A stretch of DNA of 64,000 nt, from assembly GCA_044372405.1 (NCBI GenBank), contig JBILRW010000005.1, forward strand, positions 7,583 to 71,582, read 5' to 3'. The notes under the pieces are model-generated. The model did no database searches and was not told the origin of the DNA. It was given only the letters and a program-made list of their open reading frames with translations. A program made the position numbers and the translations under genes. Every line of letters starts with the position of its first letter. Position 1 is the first letter of the stretch. The DNA comes from CANGYM01 sp044372405 (GTDB lineage Bacteria; Pseudomonadota; Alphaproteobacteria; JAJTHO01; CANGYM01). Of this stretch, positions 43,392 through 52,312 are shown piece by piece.

Positions 43392-44745
43392 TTTACTCGA
43401 TTTAATCGTTATCGGCGGCGGATCCGGCGGCGTCGCCTGTGCCCGTCGTTTCGGGGCCCGGGGGAAAAAGGTCGCCCTGATCGAATCCCAGCGCGTGGGC
43501 GGAACCTGTGTCATGCGGGGGTGTGTCCCCAAAAAACTATTCTGGTACGCCGCGCATATACCGGAAGATTTGGCCCGGGCCCAGGATTATGGGTGGGATG
43601 TTGCGGCGGCTCCCCTGCACTGGCCCACCTTTATCGAAAAAAAACGGCGCGAGCTGGACCGGCTGGAGGGCATCTATCAAAACCTCTTAAAAACCAGCGG
43701 CGTGGTGGTTTTTAACGGCCACGGCACCCTGAAAAGTCCAACGGAAGTTTTGGTGACGGGACCCGAAGGAACCCAAACCCTCACCGCTCGCCACATCTTG
43801 CTGGCCACGGGATCGACGCCCAAACCCCTGCCCGTACCTGGGGGAGAGCATGCTTTAACCTCAGATCATATCCTGGAATTTGACGCCCTGCCCACGTCTA
43901 TTGCCATCATCGGGGGTGGGTTCATTGCGGTGGAAATGGCGTCAATTCTCAGCAACCTGGGCGTTCAGGTTCATTTGATTTTGAAATACGATTTTATTTT
44001 GCCCGGGTTTGATCGGGAGGCCGCTCATGTTCTGCTCTCTTGCCTGAAAGAGCGGGGTATTCGGGTTTATCCTTCCGCCACTGTTCACAAAATTACGGAT
44101 CAGGGCCAAAAGGTTCACCTCAGCGATCAGGTGTTATCCGTAACCTGTACCCTCAATGCCGTGGGACGTCGGCCTTTAACGGATGGATTGGGGCTGGAAT
44201 CTGTGGGCGTTGCGCTTCATCCAAAACACGGCGGGATTGTGGTGGATGGGGAAAACCGCACTTCTGTGCCCTCACTTTTTGCGGTGGGGGATGTGGTGAA
44301 TGATATCAATTTGACCCCCTTTGCCATTGCCCAGGGTCGAAAGCTGGCGGACCTCCTATCGGGCCTAAGCCCGGCCCCGCTGGATCGTACGGCGTTGCCT
44401 GTGGCTGTTTTTACGGATCCTTCCCTGGCTGCCGCCGGATTATCGGAAGAGGCCGCGCGTCAGGCCGGCTACGACATTGATGTTTATGCCGCAACCTTTC
44501 GCCCGATGAAGTATAGCATGACGCGAACGACCGAAAAAACCTTTATGAAGCTGCTGGTGGATCGGGCCACGGACCGGGTTTTGGGGTGCGTGATGGTGGG
44601 TCCGGATGCGCCTGAAATTGTTCAGGGATTTGGCGTTGCCTTAACGTGCGGCGCCACCAAGGCCCAATTTGACGCCACCCTGGCCATTCACCCCAGCAGC
44701 GCGGAGGAATTTGTGACTATGGGATTGCCGAGGGATAAAGCATAA
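43384..44745 (+). CDS. gor: Glutathione-disulfide reductase
   Basis: A 453-residue FAD/NADPH disulfide reductase. The FAD motif VIGGGSGGVACARR, the redox-active pair in GGTCVMRGCVPKK, the NADPH-side GGGFIAVEMASIL, the second FAD segment LFAVGDVVNDINLTPFAI, and the C-terminal catalytic His-Glu in AIHPSSAEEFVTM are present. The VGGTCVMRGCVPKKL form is typical of the GR branch in Alphaproteobacteria. It overlaps rnpA by 8 bp. Confidence 0.94.
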   Translation: MTDLLDLIVIGGGSGGVACARRFGARGKKVALIESQRVGGTCVMRGCVPKKLFWYAAHIPEDLARAQDYGWDVAAAPLHWPTFIEKKRRELDRLEGIYQNLLKTSGVVVFNGHGTLKSPTEVLVTGPEGTQTLTARHILLATGSTPKPLPVPGGEHALTSDHILEFDALPTSIAIIGGGFIAVEMASILSNLGVQVHLILKYDFILPGFDREAAHVLLSCLKERGIRVYPSATVHKITDQGQKVHLSDQVLSVTCTLNAVGRRPLTDGLGLESVGVALHPKHGGIVVDGENRTSVPSLFAVGDVVNDINLTPFAIAQGRKLADLLSGLSPAPLDRTALPVAVFTDPSLAAAGLSEEAARQAGYDIDVYAATFRPMKYSMTRTTEKTFMKLLVDRATDRVLGCVMVGPDAPEIVQGFGVALTCGATKAQFDATLAIHPSSAEEFVTMGLPRDKA

Positions 44746-44765
44746 GAGAGAGCCTCCATCGCCCC

Positions 44766-44794
44766 CTTGTTTTTTCCCCCGTGCCTGCCTATAT
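44766..44794 (+). promoter_or_regulatory. Sigma-32 (RpoH) promoter of hslVU
   Basis: CTTG (44766-44769), 18 bp, then CCTATAT (44788-44794). This fits the alphaproteobacterial RpoH pattern CTTG-N17/18-CyTATnT completely, about 20 bp upstream of the hslV start. The same spacing is found before groES. Confidence 0.78.
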
Positions 44795-44814
44795 GAAAGA
44801 AAAGGATACGCACC

Positions 44815-45339
44815 ATGACCACCGTTGTTGCCGTTCGTAAGGGAAAAAATATCGTCATCGCCGCCGATGGTCAGGTATCCCTGGGGCAAACCATTATTAA
44901 AAACAATGCCAAAAAGGTGCGCTTGCTGGCCGATGGCAAGGTGATTGTGGGGTTTGCGGGATCCACCGCCGATGCCTTTACGTTGTTTGAGCGTTTAGAG
45001 GGCAAGCTGGATAAACACTCCGGACAACTGATGCGGGCGTGTGTTGAGCTGGCCAAGGACTGGCGCACAGACCGCTATTTACGTCGGCTAGAGGCCATGA
45101 TGCTGGTGGCGGATAAAGAAACAATGCTCCTGTTATCCGGCACGGGCGATGTCCTAGAGCCCCAGGAAAATGTCATGGCCATTGGATCGGGGGGCAATTA
45201 CGCCCTGGCGGCGGCCTTGGCGCTGTATGATCAGGATTTGGATGCCAAAGCCATCGCGGAAAAAGCCATGCACATCGCCGCGGGCATTTGTGTTTACACC
45301 AACGATACTGTGACCCTGGAAACCCTGAGTGCCCCATGA
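44815..45339 (+). CDS. hslV: ATP-dependent protease peptidase subunit HslV
   Basis: A 174-residue proteasome-like peptidase. The Met is followed at once by the nucleophile Thr (M-TTVVAVRKG), so there is no long propeptide, and IVIAADGQVSLGQ and ATADAFTLFERLE-like sequence (STADAFTLFERLE) follow. It forms the double hexamer capped by HslU. AAAGGAT precedes the ATG. The end overlaps hslU by 4 bp. Confidence 0.97.
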   Translation: MTTVVAVRKGKNIVIAADGQVSLGQTIIKNNAKKVRLLADGKVIVGFAGSTADAFTLFERLEGKLDKHSGQLMRACVELAKDWRTDRYLRRLEAMMLVADKETMLLLSGTGDVLEPQENVMAIGSGGNYALAAALALYDQDLDAKAIAEKAMHIAAGICVYTNDTVTLETLSAP

Positions 45340-46652
45340 CAACTGACGCTGATTTAACCCCCAAAGCCATTGTGGCTGAACTGGACCGCTATATCGTGGG
45401 CCAAAACGATGCCAAACGTGCGGTGGCCAATGCCCTGCGCAATCGCTGGCGCCGCAAGCAACTGGACGAGCCGTTAAAATCCGAGGTCCTGCCCAAAAAT
45501 ATCCTGATGATCGGGCCCACCGGCGTGGGAAAAACGGAAATTGCCCGCCGTTTGGCCAAATTGGTCAATGCGCCGTTTATTAAGGTCGAGGCCACCAAAT
45601 TTACCGAGGTGGGCTATGTCGGCCGCGATGTGGAACAAATCATTCGTGACCTGGTGGAAATCGCCATTGCCCTGGTCCGCCAGATCAAAAAAACAGAAAT
45701 CCTTTCCAAGGCCGAAGCGGAAGCGGAAGAACGTGTTCTGGATGCCCTGGTGGGCGATGCCGCCAGCCAGGATACCCGCGATAAATTCCGCGCCATGCTG
45801 CATCAGGGCAAACTGGACGAGCGGGAAATTGAAATTGACGTGAAAGAAACCCCCGCCGGCATGAAAACCTTTGACATTCCCGGCATGCCGGGCGCGCAAA
45901 TGGGCATGATGAATTTGGGGGATATTTTGGGAAAATCCTTTGGCGCCCAGACCAAAAAGAAAAAAACCACGGTGCGGGATTCCTATGACTACCTGATTGC
46001 TGAGGCCTGCGATGATCTGATGGATGATGATGACATCGTCAAAACGGCCATTGAGTGGGTGGAACAAAACGGCATTGTGTTTTTGGATGAGGTGGACAAA
46101 ATCTGCGCCCGATCCGAAATGCGCGGCGGCGATGTCAGTCGGGAAGGCGTACAGCGGGATCTGCTCCCCCTCATCGAGGGCACCGTGGTGTCCACCAAAC
46201 ACGGCCAGGTCAAAACGGACCATATTTTGTTTATTGCCTCCGGTGCGTTTCATTTGGCGAAACCATCGGATTTGTTGCCGGAATTACAGGGCCGTTTGCC
46301 CATTCGGGTTGAGCTGCAACCCCTGACCCGTCAGGATTTCTGCCGTATTTTAACAGAACCTGAATGTAGTTTAATCAAACAATACATCGCGTTACTTAAA
46401 ACCGAAAACGTCGATTTGGCCTTTACCGATGAATCCATTGAACGCCTGGCGGAATTGGCCACGGAAATCAATGCCTCCGTCGAAAACATCGGCGCCCGCC
46501 GTTTGCACACGCTGCTGGAGCGGTTAACGGATGACATTAGCTATAATGCCACAGATCATGCGGGAACAACCGTTAACCTGGATGTTCCTTATGTGAATGA
46601 ACGGCTGGCCTCGCTGGCGAAAAATACGGATTTGAGTCGGTTTGTGCTGTAG
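45336..46652 (+). CDS. hslU: HslU ATPase subunit
   Basis: A 438-residue AAA+ unfoldase. It starts at ATG 45336, overlapping hslV. Motifs are LTPKAIVAELDRYIVGQ, Walker A GPTGVGKTEIARRLA, the pore motif region EVGYVGRDVEQIIRDL, the I domain with GMPGAQMGMMN and a Lys run, Walker B GIVFLDEVDKIC, and LPELQGRLPIRVELQ. It is full length. With HslV it degrades misfolded proteins upon heat stress. Confidence 0.97.
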   Translation: MTTDADLTPKAIVAELDRYIVGQNDAKRAVANALRNRWRRKQLDEPLKSEVLPKNILMIGPTGVGKTEIARRLAKLVNAPFIKVEATKFTEVGYVGRDVEQIIRDLVEIAIALVRQIKKTEILSKAEAEAEERVLDALVGDAASQDTRDKFRAMLHQGKLDEREIEIDVKETPAGMKTFDIPGMPGAQMGMMNLGDILGKSFGAQTKKKKTTVRDSYDYLIAEACDDLMDDDDIVKTAIEWVEQNGIVFLDEVDKICARSEMRGGDVSREGVQRDLLPLIEGTVVSTKHGQVKTDHILFIASGAFHLAKPSDLLPELQGRLPIRVELQPLTRQDFCRILTEPECSLIKQYIALLKTENVDLAFTDESIERLAELATEINASVENIGARRLHTLLERLTDDISYNATDHAGTTVNLDVPYVNERLASLAKNTDLSRFVL

Positions 46653-46662
46653 GAGAAGGGGA

Positions 46663-47139
46663 TCACGAATCCCCCTTCAGTATCCGCTGTTTATCCCGTT
46701 GCCAAGATCGTTCTTTTTCGGTTTCCCGTTTATCATGTTTCTTTTTGCCCTGGGCGGTGGCGATTTTGGCCTTAATCAGCCCCTTGTCGTTGCTGTAGAC
46801 CTCCAGCACCACCGCGGTCATTTGATCGCGGGCAATGGCGCCCATGATTTTGTTGATTTCCCGTTTGTGCAGCAATAACAGACGCGGGCGTTCCTCCGCA
46901 TGATTGCCTTGCCGGGCAAAGGGATAGGGCGCAATGTGCATGCCCATGGCGTACAGATTGCCTTCTTTTTCAATAACGTAAGCATCTTTCAGCTGGCCCC
47001 GCCCCATGCGCAGCGATTTCACTTCGGTGCCCATCAGTTGCAGGCCGGCCTCCCACGTGTCCCCCAGGATATAATCATGGCGGGCCTTCCGGTTTGTGAT
47101 ACGGACCGGGGAAAACGGGGAGCTTTTTGCCTTGGCCAT
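46663..47139 (-). CDS. smpB: SsrA-binding protein SmpB
   Basis: A 158-residue SmpB, the tmRNA partner in ribosome rescue. It has NRKARHDYILGDTWEAGLQLMGTEVKSLR, the GNLYAMGMHIAPYPFA strand and RPRLLLLHKREI. The C-terminal tail is Lys-rich (GKKKHDKRETEKERSW). ATG 47139 overlaps the dapA stop (TAATG). The tmRNA gene itself is not in the window. Confidence 0.96.
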   Translation of the reverse strand: MAKAKSSPFSPVRITNRKARHDYILGDTWEAGLQLMGTEVKSLRMGRGQLKDAYVIEKEGNLYAMGMHIAPYPFARQGNHAEERPRLLLLHKREINKIMGAIARDQMTAVVLEVYSNDKGLIKAKIATAQGKKKHDKRETEKERSWQRDKQRILKGDS

Positions 47140-48023
47140 TAAGACAGTCCCGTCATGGCCCGATGGATGTGGTCTTCTGTGGTTGCTGTGATGGGCACCA
47201 GGGGCAAGCGCAGTGCGTTTTGACACAGCCCCAAACGTGACGCCCCATACTTCACCGGCCCCGGGCTGGTTTCATAAAACAACGCATCATGCAGCGGCAT
47301 CAGTTTTTGCTGAATGGCGCGGGCCTGATCCCAGTGTCCCCGCATGGCCAGATTGTAAACCTCAGCGCACATTTTCGGGGCCAGGTTGGCGGTGACGGAA
47401 ATGGACCCCACCGCCCCCATGGCATAAAACGCCAGGGCGGAGGCATCATCGCCGGATAAAAACAGAAAATCTTCCGGCAGGCCCCGGGCCCTCAGGCGCA
47501 AAATACGCCCCATATCGCCGGTGGCGTCTTTAATCCCCACGATTCTGGGCAACGCCGCAAGTTCCAAAATCACATCATCCGGCAGAGCCAACGCCGTGCG
47601 GCCCGGAACGTCATACAAAAATAACGGCAAGGATGTGGCATCATGAATGGCAGCAAAATGGCACAACAAGCCCGTCTTGGTGGGTTTGTTATAATAGGGG
47701 GTAATGAGTAAAGCCGCATCGGCCCCCAAATCTTCTGCCGCCTGAGTCAGTTCCATGGCCTCCCACGTGTTATTGGACCCTGTGCCAGCCATGACGGGAC
47801 AACGCCCGCCCGCCACCGTTATGCATTGTTTTACAACACTTAAATGCTCGTCCATGGTCAAGGTGGCCGATTCCCCCGTGGTGCCACAGGGAATCAGGCC
47901 CGTGGTGCCACCGGCAATTTGGTGTTCAACAAGCGTTGAAAACGCGCTAAGGTCCAAAGTGCCTTGCGCTGTCATGGGTGTTAAAAGGGCCACCATGGAG
48001 CCGGAAAAGGATTTTATCGTCAC
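47139..48023 (-). CDS. dapA: 4-hydroxy-tetrahydrodipicolinate synthase
   Basis: A 294-residue class I aldolase that condenses pyruvate with aspartate semialdehyde for lysine and meso-DAP. It has LIPCGTTGESATLTMDEH, the Tyr in LFLYDVPGRTAL, the Schiff-base Lys in GIKDATGDMGR, and FLSGDDASALAFYAMGAVG. It is followed directly by smpB and divergent from slt, a common alphaproteobacterial layout (slt-dapA-smpB). Confidence 0.97.
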   Translation of the reverse strand: MTIKSFSGSMVALLTPMTAQGTLDLSAFSTLVEHQIAGGTTGLIPCGTTGESATLTMDEHLSVVKQCITVAGGRCPVMAGTGSNNTWEAMELTQAAEDLGADAALLITPYYNKPTKTGLLCHFAAIHDATSLPLFLYDVPGRTALALPDDVILELAALPRIVGIKDATGDMGRILRLRARGLPEDFLFLSGDDASALAFYAMGAVGSISVTANLAPKMCAEVYNLAMRGHWDQARAIQQKLMPLHDALFYETSPGPVKYGASRLGLCQNALRLPLVPITATTEDHIHRAMTGLS

Positions 48024-48071
48024 GGTATGTCTGCTAGGGTTAAACAGTATTTTAGACAGTATAGGGTAAAG

Positions 48072-50087
48072 ATGGCCTCTCTCCTACAGAGTTTTTTTAT
48101 GCGCGTTTTGTTTTTTTTGTTTTTGGCGTGGGGGTTCAGCCTTTCTGCCGCTGCGGCTTCTTTGTCTGCATCGGACCGTCAGGCCTATGCGGCGGCCTTT
48201 GATGCCCTGGATCGGGGACGGTGGGATGATGCGGAAAGCTGGGCGCGGCGGGCCCAAAATCCGGTGTTGCGGGATGCCATAACCTGGTTTCGGTTAAAAT
48301 CGGACCCGAAGGCCTCCGCCGAAGACATTGCCGCTTTCCTGAGTACCCATCCCAACTGGCCCCAGGAGGCCGCGTTCCAAGCCAAAGGGGAATCGGACAT
48401 TTTGGGTCGCCAGGACGGCCCTGCGCTGGCAACCTGGCTGTCAAAGTTCCCGCCGCAAACCAATGGGGGGCGGGTTCATTATCTCAGCATGATGGATCAG
48501 GATGCCAGTGTTCCCCGTCATTTTATCAAGGCCTACGCGGTTTTCCTCTGGCGCACGGGGGATTTTTCTGAAACTGAGGCTGATGATTTCATCGCCCGTT
48601 ACGGAAATTTTTTGCGGGATGATGATCACCTGATCCGGGCCAGTCAATTGGTGTGGGATAAAAAATACGACCAATTGCCCGCCATGCGTTCGTATTTATC
48701 GCCGGAGGCCTGGGCGATGATTGAGGCCCGCAAGGCCCTGAAAACAAAATCCCGCCGCGCCGGTGAAGCAGCCTCCGCCGTATCCGGATTTTACCGCGAA
48801 GATTCTGGATTTCTGTATGATGCCGCCGTTTATGCCTATGATGCCAAACGGGATGAGGACATGGCCCGTTTTTTTGGGCGTATTTCGCCGGATGCTACGG
48901 TTTTGGAGCCCGATAAGGTCTGGAAACATCAATCCATCGTCGTGCGGCGTTTCTTAAGGGATGGCGAGGACAAAAAAGCCTATGCCCTTGCCGCCAATAA
49001 CCACCAAAACGACGGGGAAAGCCTGGCTGAGGCGGAATTTTTGGCGGGGTTTATTGCCCTGAAAAAACTGGGTTGGGCAGAGCAATCGCTGATTCATTTT
49101 CAGCGGCTGCATGATGCCGTGGAAAATCCCATCAGCCAGGCCCGGGGGGCGTATTGGCTGGCGGAGGCCTATGCTTCCCTTAATAATGTTGAAAAACAAC
49201 AACAATACCTTGAGGAAGCCGCCACTCACCCCACAACCTTTTATGGGCAACTGGCGCTGAGCAAACTGGGGCGCAAAGGGGTTTTGCCCGAACCGCCCGA
49301 GGCGGCTTCCTTAAGTGCTGCGCCGCCGCAGTTTCAAAAATTTATGGCAATTTTGGATGCCCTGGATGATTTGGGGGAAGACAAACGCATGATGCCCTTT
49401 GCGCGGCATACCTTTGAAACCTTTGATGATGTGGGGTTGCGCGTGGCCCTGCTGGATCATCTGGTGCGGCTGGGGCGGATGAATTTATCGGTATCCCTGG
49501 CGAAAAAGGCCAAAAACGATGGGCAATCCTTGGTTAAATTTGAATTCCCCAGCCAGTTTTCCTATATGAAAAATTTATCCACGGAAAAGCCCCTGGCCCT
49601 GGCCATTACCCGCCAGGAAAGTGTGTTTCAGGTGGATGCCCGCAGTCCCGTGGGGGCCATGGGGTTAATGCAGTTAATGCCGGGAACGGCCAAAATGACG
49701 GCCAAACAATTGGGCGTTAAATATAACCAAGCCGCCCTGACCCAGGATCCCTATTATAATGTCATGCTGGGCAGTGCGCATTTGGAAACTTTGCTGGAGG
49801 ATTTCGACGGGGCCTATCCCATGGCCATTGCGGCCTATAACGCCGGCGGTGGCGCCGTGCGCCGCTGGATTCGGGATAACGGAGATCCCCGGTATCAAAG
49901 CCCCACCCATATGCTGGATTGGATTGAAAATATCCCCTACCGCGAAACCCGAAACTATGTCCAGCGCGTGCTGGAGGGGCTGGAGGTTTACCGGATGCAC
50001 CTAGATGCCCCCTTGAATGTTAAGGATAAAAAGACGCAGAATCTGGCCTGGTGCCGGGCCACCTGTGTGGGGGAGGCGGTCCCCTGA
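48072..50087 (+). CDS. slt: Soluble lytic murein transglycosylase
   Basis: A Slt70-like enzyme of 671 residues. The signal peptide is FFLFLAWGFSLSAAAASL. A long alpha-superhelical U-shaped domain follows (repeats such as ARGAYWLAEAYASL). The C-terminal SLT domain has the catalytic Glu in ITRQESVFQVDARSPVGAMGLMQLMPGTA, and AAYNAGGGAVRRWI near the end. It cuts peptidoglycan with 1,6-anhydroMurNAc formation. ATG 48072 is taken. ATG 48099 would keep a shorter signal peptide, and 48027 is possible but not needed. Confidence 0.93.
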   Translation: MASLLQSFFMRVLFFLFLAWGFSLSAAAASLSASDRQAYAAAFDALDRGRWDDAESWARRAQNPVLRDAITWFRLKSDPKASAEDIAAFLSTHPNWPQEAAFQAKGESDILGRQDGPALATWLSKFPPQTNGGRVHYLSMMDQDASVPRHFIKAYAVFLWRTGDFSETEADDFIARYGNFLRDDDHLIRASQLVWDKKYDQLPAMRSYLSPEAWAMIEARKALKTKSRRAGEAASAVSGFYREDSGFLYDAAVYAYDAKRDEDMARFFGRISPDATVLEPDKVWKHQSIVVRRFLRDGEDKKAYALAANNHQNDGESLAEAEFLAGFIALKKLGWAEQSLIHFQRLHDAVENPISQARGAYWLAEAYASLNNVEKQQQYLEEAATHPTTFYGQLALSKLGRKGVLPEPPEAASLSAAPPQFQKFMAILDALDDLGEDKRMMPFARHTFETFDDVGLRVALLDHLVRLGRMNLSVSLAKKAKNDGQSLVKFEFPSQFSYMKNLSTEKPLALAITRQESVFQVDARSPVGAMGLMQLMPGTAKMTAKQLGVKYNQAALTQDPYYNVMLGSAHLETLLEDFDGAYPMAIAAYNAGGGAVRRWIRDNGDPRYQSPTHMLDWIENIPYRETRNYVQRVLEGLEVYRMHLDAPLNVKDKKTQNLAWCRATCVGEAVP

Positions 50088-50119
50088 GGTGGACCGTTAA
50101 AACTCACCCCAACCAAAGA

Positions 50120-50269
50120 TTACAAAGGCTTGGAATGTTGCGGGTTTTGTTGCCCCGAGACATAGGCATCCATTAGGTTTCGGATCATGGCCTGGTAAGA
50201 CGTATCGTAGTGCTTGGCCTGCTGTTTGAAAAAATCAATGCTGCCTGCAACTTCTTTAATACAAACCCC
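50120..50269 (-). pseudogene. 5'-truncated ribbon-helix-helix (CopG/BrnA-like) antitoxin remnant
   Basis: The minus strand is open from 50269 to a TAA at 50120 and reads IKEVAGSIDFFKQQAKHYD, then TSYQAMIRNLMDAYVSGQQ and a short end. This is the second half of a CopG-like RHH antitoxin (…IDFFKxxA…YQxMIRxLLDxYV). No start codon lies before the domain, and a TGA closes the frame upstream (50270-50272). The first strand of the RHH fold is missing. Its toxin gene is not seen. The break coincides with the start of the AT-rich DUF262 segment, suggesting disruption by insertion. Confidence 0.6.
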
Positions 50270-50426
50270 TCAAACGACTGTACCACAGGGGTGGCTCTTT
50301 TGCTTCAAGAGTGAAATGTGGGTGTCTTGTAAGGGGGGTGGGTGTGGGGATTTTAATTGTATTTTTTCACTAAAAAGCGTTAGGATACCCTCAAACAGAC
50401 TTATACTCATGCAGGGAATTGGCTCT
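50270..50426 (+). promoter_or_regulatory. Upstream region of the DUF262-HEPN operon
   Basis: About 157 bp between the antitoxin remnant and the DUF262 start. It changes from GC-rich with a G run (50332-50347) to AT-rich sequence. A weak promoter candidate lies near 50365-50390 (TTCACT / GGATAC-like), but no box pair is convincing. AGGGA precedes ATG 50427 by nine bases. Confidence 0.3.
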
Positions 50427-51530
50427 ATGTCAGATGAACTTACCAATACTTTAGATAATGCAAAAAAATCAGTAAAAACAGATGGCTATCCAATTGCTAT
50501 TGGGGAGATTCAGAGTATGTATGAAAGGGGAGAAATTATCCTTCGTCCCCAATATCAGCGCTATTTTCGTTGGAGTTCCGAGCAAAAATCAAAATTGATA
50601 GAGTCTATTTTAATAGGATTGCCCCTGCCTTCATTTTTTATGGCACAAGATGAAGAAGGAAAATGGGAAGTTGTTGATGGAATGCAAAGACTGTCAACAA
50701 TATTAGATTTTATGGGTGCCCTTAATCAGGATTATACATCCAATCCACACTACAAGCGTTTTTCAATATTGGATGAGGGATTATTTTATCTGCCTACTTT
50801 TGAATCGAAAGGCTGGGGCGACTTACCTAGCCGGGTTCAATTAGACTTTAAGAGAACGAAAATTCAATTGGTTATTTTGCTTCGTGAGACAAATCAAGAT
50901 GCTAGATTTGAACTTTTCCAAAGATTAAATAGTGGCGGTAGTCAAATTTCTGGCCAAGAATTGCGCAATGCCATTCTTGCATCAGATAATCCAGACATGT
51001 TGAATTGGCTTGAGTGGTTATCTCAAAATGAAAACTTCAAGAAAACAACATGCTTATCAGAAAAGGATATAGAAACACGCTATGATATGGAATTGGTCCT
51101 TAGATTTATCGCTTTGTTAGAATATGACTCTGAAAAGTTATCAAAAGCATTAAAACGAATTGGTAGTTTGGATGTATTTTTGACGAAATTTCTACGAGAA
51201 ATTTCTAAAAAAGATGCAAATTTTGAATTTGAGAAATATCAAATAGCTTTTGAGAAAACATTTAAAAAATTATTTGATGTTGGGGGCGAAGGCATCCTGA
51301 AATATAAAAAAGGAGCAGGCTCTGGGAAATTCTCTATTTCCTTTTTCGAAACTGTTACACTGGGCATGGCCTTGAACATTGATAATTTGCCAGCCGATGA
51401 AAATCTTTTATTGAAAATAAATAGTGTAGCAGAAGAAAGGGATTATAAAATTGCCTCGGGAGCTGGTAAAAACGCTGCCTTTAGAATACCAAAACTTTTA
51501 GAATTAGGTAAAAATTACTTTAAGGCTTGA
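50427..51530 (+). CDS. DUF262 (GmrS/ParB-superfamily) protein of a DUF262-HEPN module
   Basis: A 367-residue DUF262 protein. Motifs are PQYQRYFRWS (41-50), LIESILIGLPLPSFFM (57-72), the DGQQR-like DGMQRLST (84-91), and FELFQRLNSGGSQISGQELRNA (161-182). DUF262 proteins (GmrSD, BrxU, SspE, DndB-like systems) bind or cleave nucleic acid using NTP and are frequent in phage defence. The C-terminal half is helical without an HNH (DUF1524) motif, so it is not a full GmrSD fusion. The gene is much more AT-rich than its neighbours. ATG 50427 is preferred, because the longer frame crosses the antitoxin relic. The HEPN gene follows one base after the stop. Confidence 0.85.
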   Translation: MSDELTNTLDNAKKSVKTDGYPIAIGEIQSMYERGEIILRPQYQRYFRWSSEQKSKLIESILIGLPLPSFFMAQDEEGKWEVVDGMQRLSTILDFMGALNQDYTSNPHYKRFSILDEGLFYLPTFESKGWGDLPSRVQLDFKRTKIQLVILLRETNQDARFELFQRLNSGGSQISGQELRNAILASDNPDMLNWLEWLSQNENFKKTTCLSEKDIETRYDMELVLRFIALLEYDSEKLSKALKRIGSLDVFLTKFLREISKKDANFEFEKYQIAFEKTFKKLFDVGGEGILKYKKGAGSGKFSISFFETVTLGMALNIDNLPADENLLLKINSVAEERDYKIASGAGKNAAFRIPKLLELGKNYFKA

Positions 51531-51531
51531 G

Positions 51532-52179
51532 ATGGTCATTCTTATGGAAAATGCCATTCTTGAATTACAAAGGCGACTTGATGAAGAATCTTCTGGGCGG
51601 AAGAGAGAGCTGGAAACGGCAAAGCAACTGGCTAGTTTAGCGTCTAACAATGAAAAACCATACTTATGTAGAGCATGGGTTGTTTTTATGTTTGCTCACT
51701 GTGAGCAATTTTTAAAACAAGCCACATTTCACTACCTCTCAATCATAAAAGAACGGGGGATAGAATACGATTTATACCCTGTTTGGTATATTTTGTATGG
51801 TAACCAAAAAATTATTGACGCAAAGAATAAGAATTTTATTCCTTCGGATGGCGTTACGAGAGAGCGCATATTCCAAGATATTTTAGTGAAAGATTCCAAC
51901 CTTAATTTAAAAGAAGATGCCAAACTTAATAACTTTAGCTTTGATGAAAAAACGATTCGATTCTTTTTTGATTGGGTCTTAAAAACAAACTTAAGGCATT
52001 CTGATTTTAAGTTTTTTTGTAAAAATCTTTCCAAAAAGAGACATGCAATAGCCCATGGCGAGGAGTCCTATGTAGACGCCTTGACAGACTGCGAACCATG
52101 GCATGAAAAAACATTCGAGTTCATGGATGTGCTTAAAGATGCCCTCATAGAAAAGATGACAAATTTGTGTTCCCCTTGA
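51532..52179 (+). CDS. MAE_28990/MAE_18760-type HEPN nuclease-like protein
   Basis: A 215-residue helical protein. Helix 1 (WVVFMFAHCEQFLKQATFHYL, residues 49-69) and the RNase motif R170-HAIA-H175 (Rx4H) identify a HEPN domain, in the MAE_28990/MAE_18760 group by layout. HEPN proteins are metal-independent RNases, often toxins or abortive-infection effectors. ATG 51532 lies 1 bp after the DUF262 stop, with AAGG nearby, so the pair is translationally coupled. ATG 51544 is an alternative. It is AT-rich like its partner. The active-site Arg and His are intact, so it is probably functional. Confidence 0.8.
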   Translation: MVILMENAILELQRRLDEESSGRKRELETAKQLASLASNNEKPYLCRAWVVFMFAHCEQFLKQATFHYLSIIKERGIEYDLYPVWYILYGNQKIIDAKNKNFIPSDGVTRERIFQDILVKDSNLNLKEDAKLNNFSFDEKTIRFFFDWVLKTNLRHSDFKFFCKNLSKKRHAIAHGEESYVDALTDCEPWHEKTFEFMDVLKDALIEKMTNLCSP

Positions 52180-52199
52180 TGAGACTTTTACGGAAAATT

Positions 52200-52290
52200 C
52201 CCCGCTTTCGCGGGGATGGCACGGTTATGAGGTGAGCTCTCTTACAAATAAAAAACCCGCCCCCTGTTTCCAAAGGGGCGGGCTTTTTTT
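52200..52290. terminator. Bidirectional terminator between the HEPN and groEL genes
   Basis: CCCGCCCC (52256-52263) pairs with GGGGCGGG (52275-52282). It is followed by seven T on the plus strand and six T on the minus strand, serving convergent transcripts. A second, short hairpin CCCCGC-TTTC-GCGGGG lies at 52200-52215. Confidence 0.88.
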
Positions 52291-52312
52291 CAGAACAATC
52301 TGAAAGGATCCC

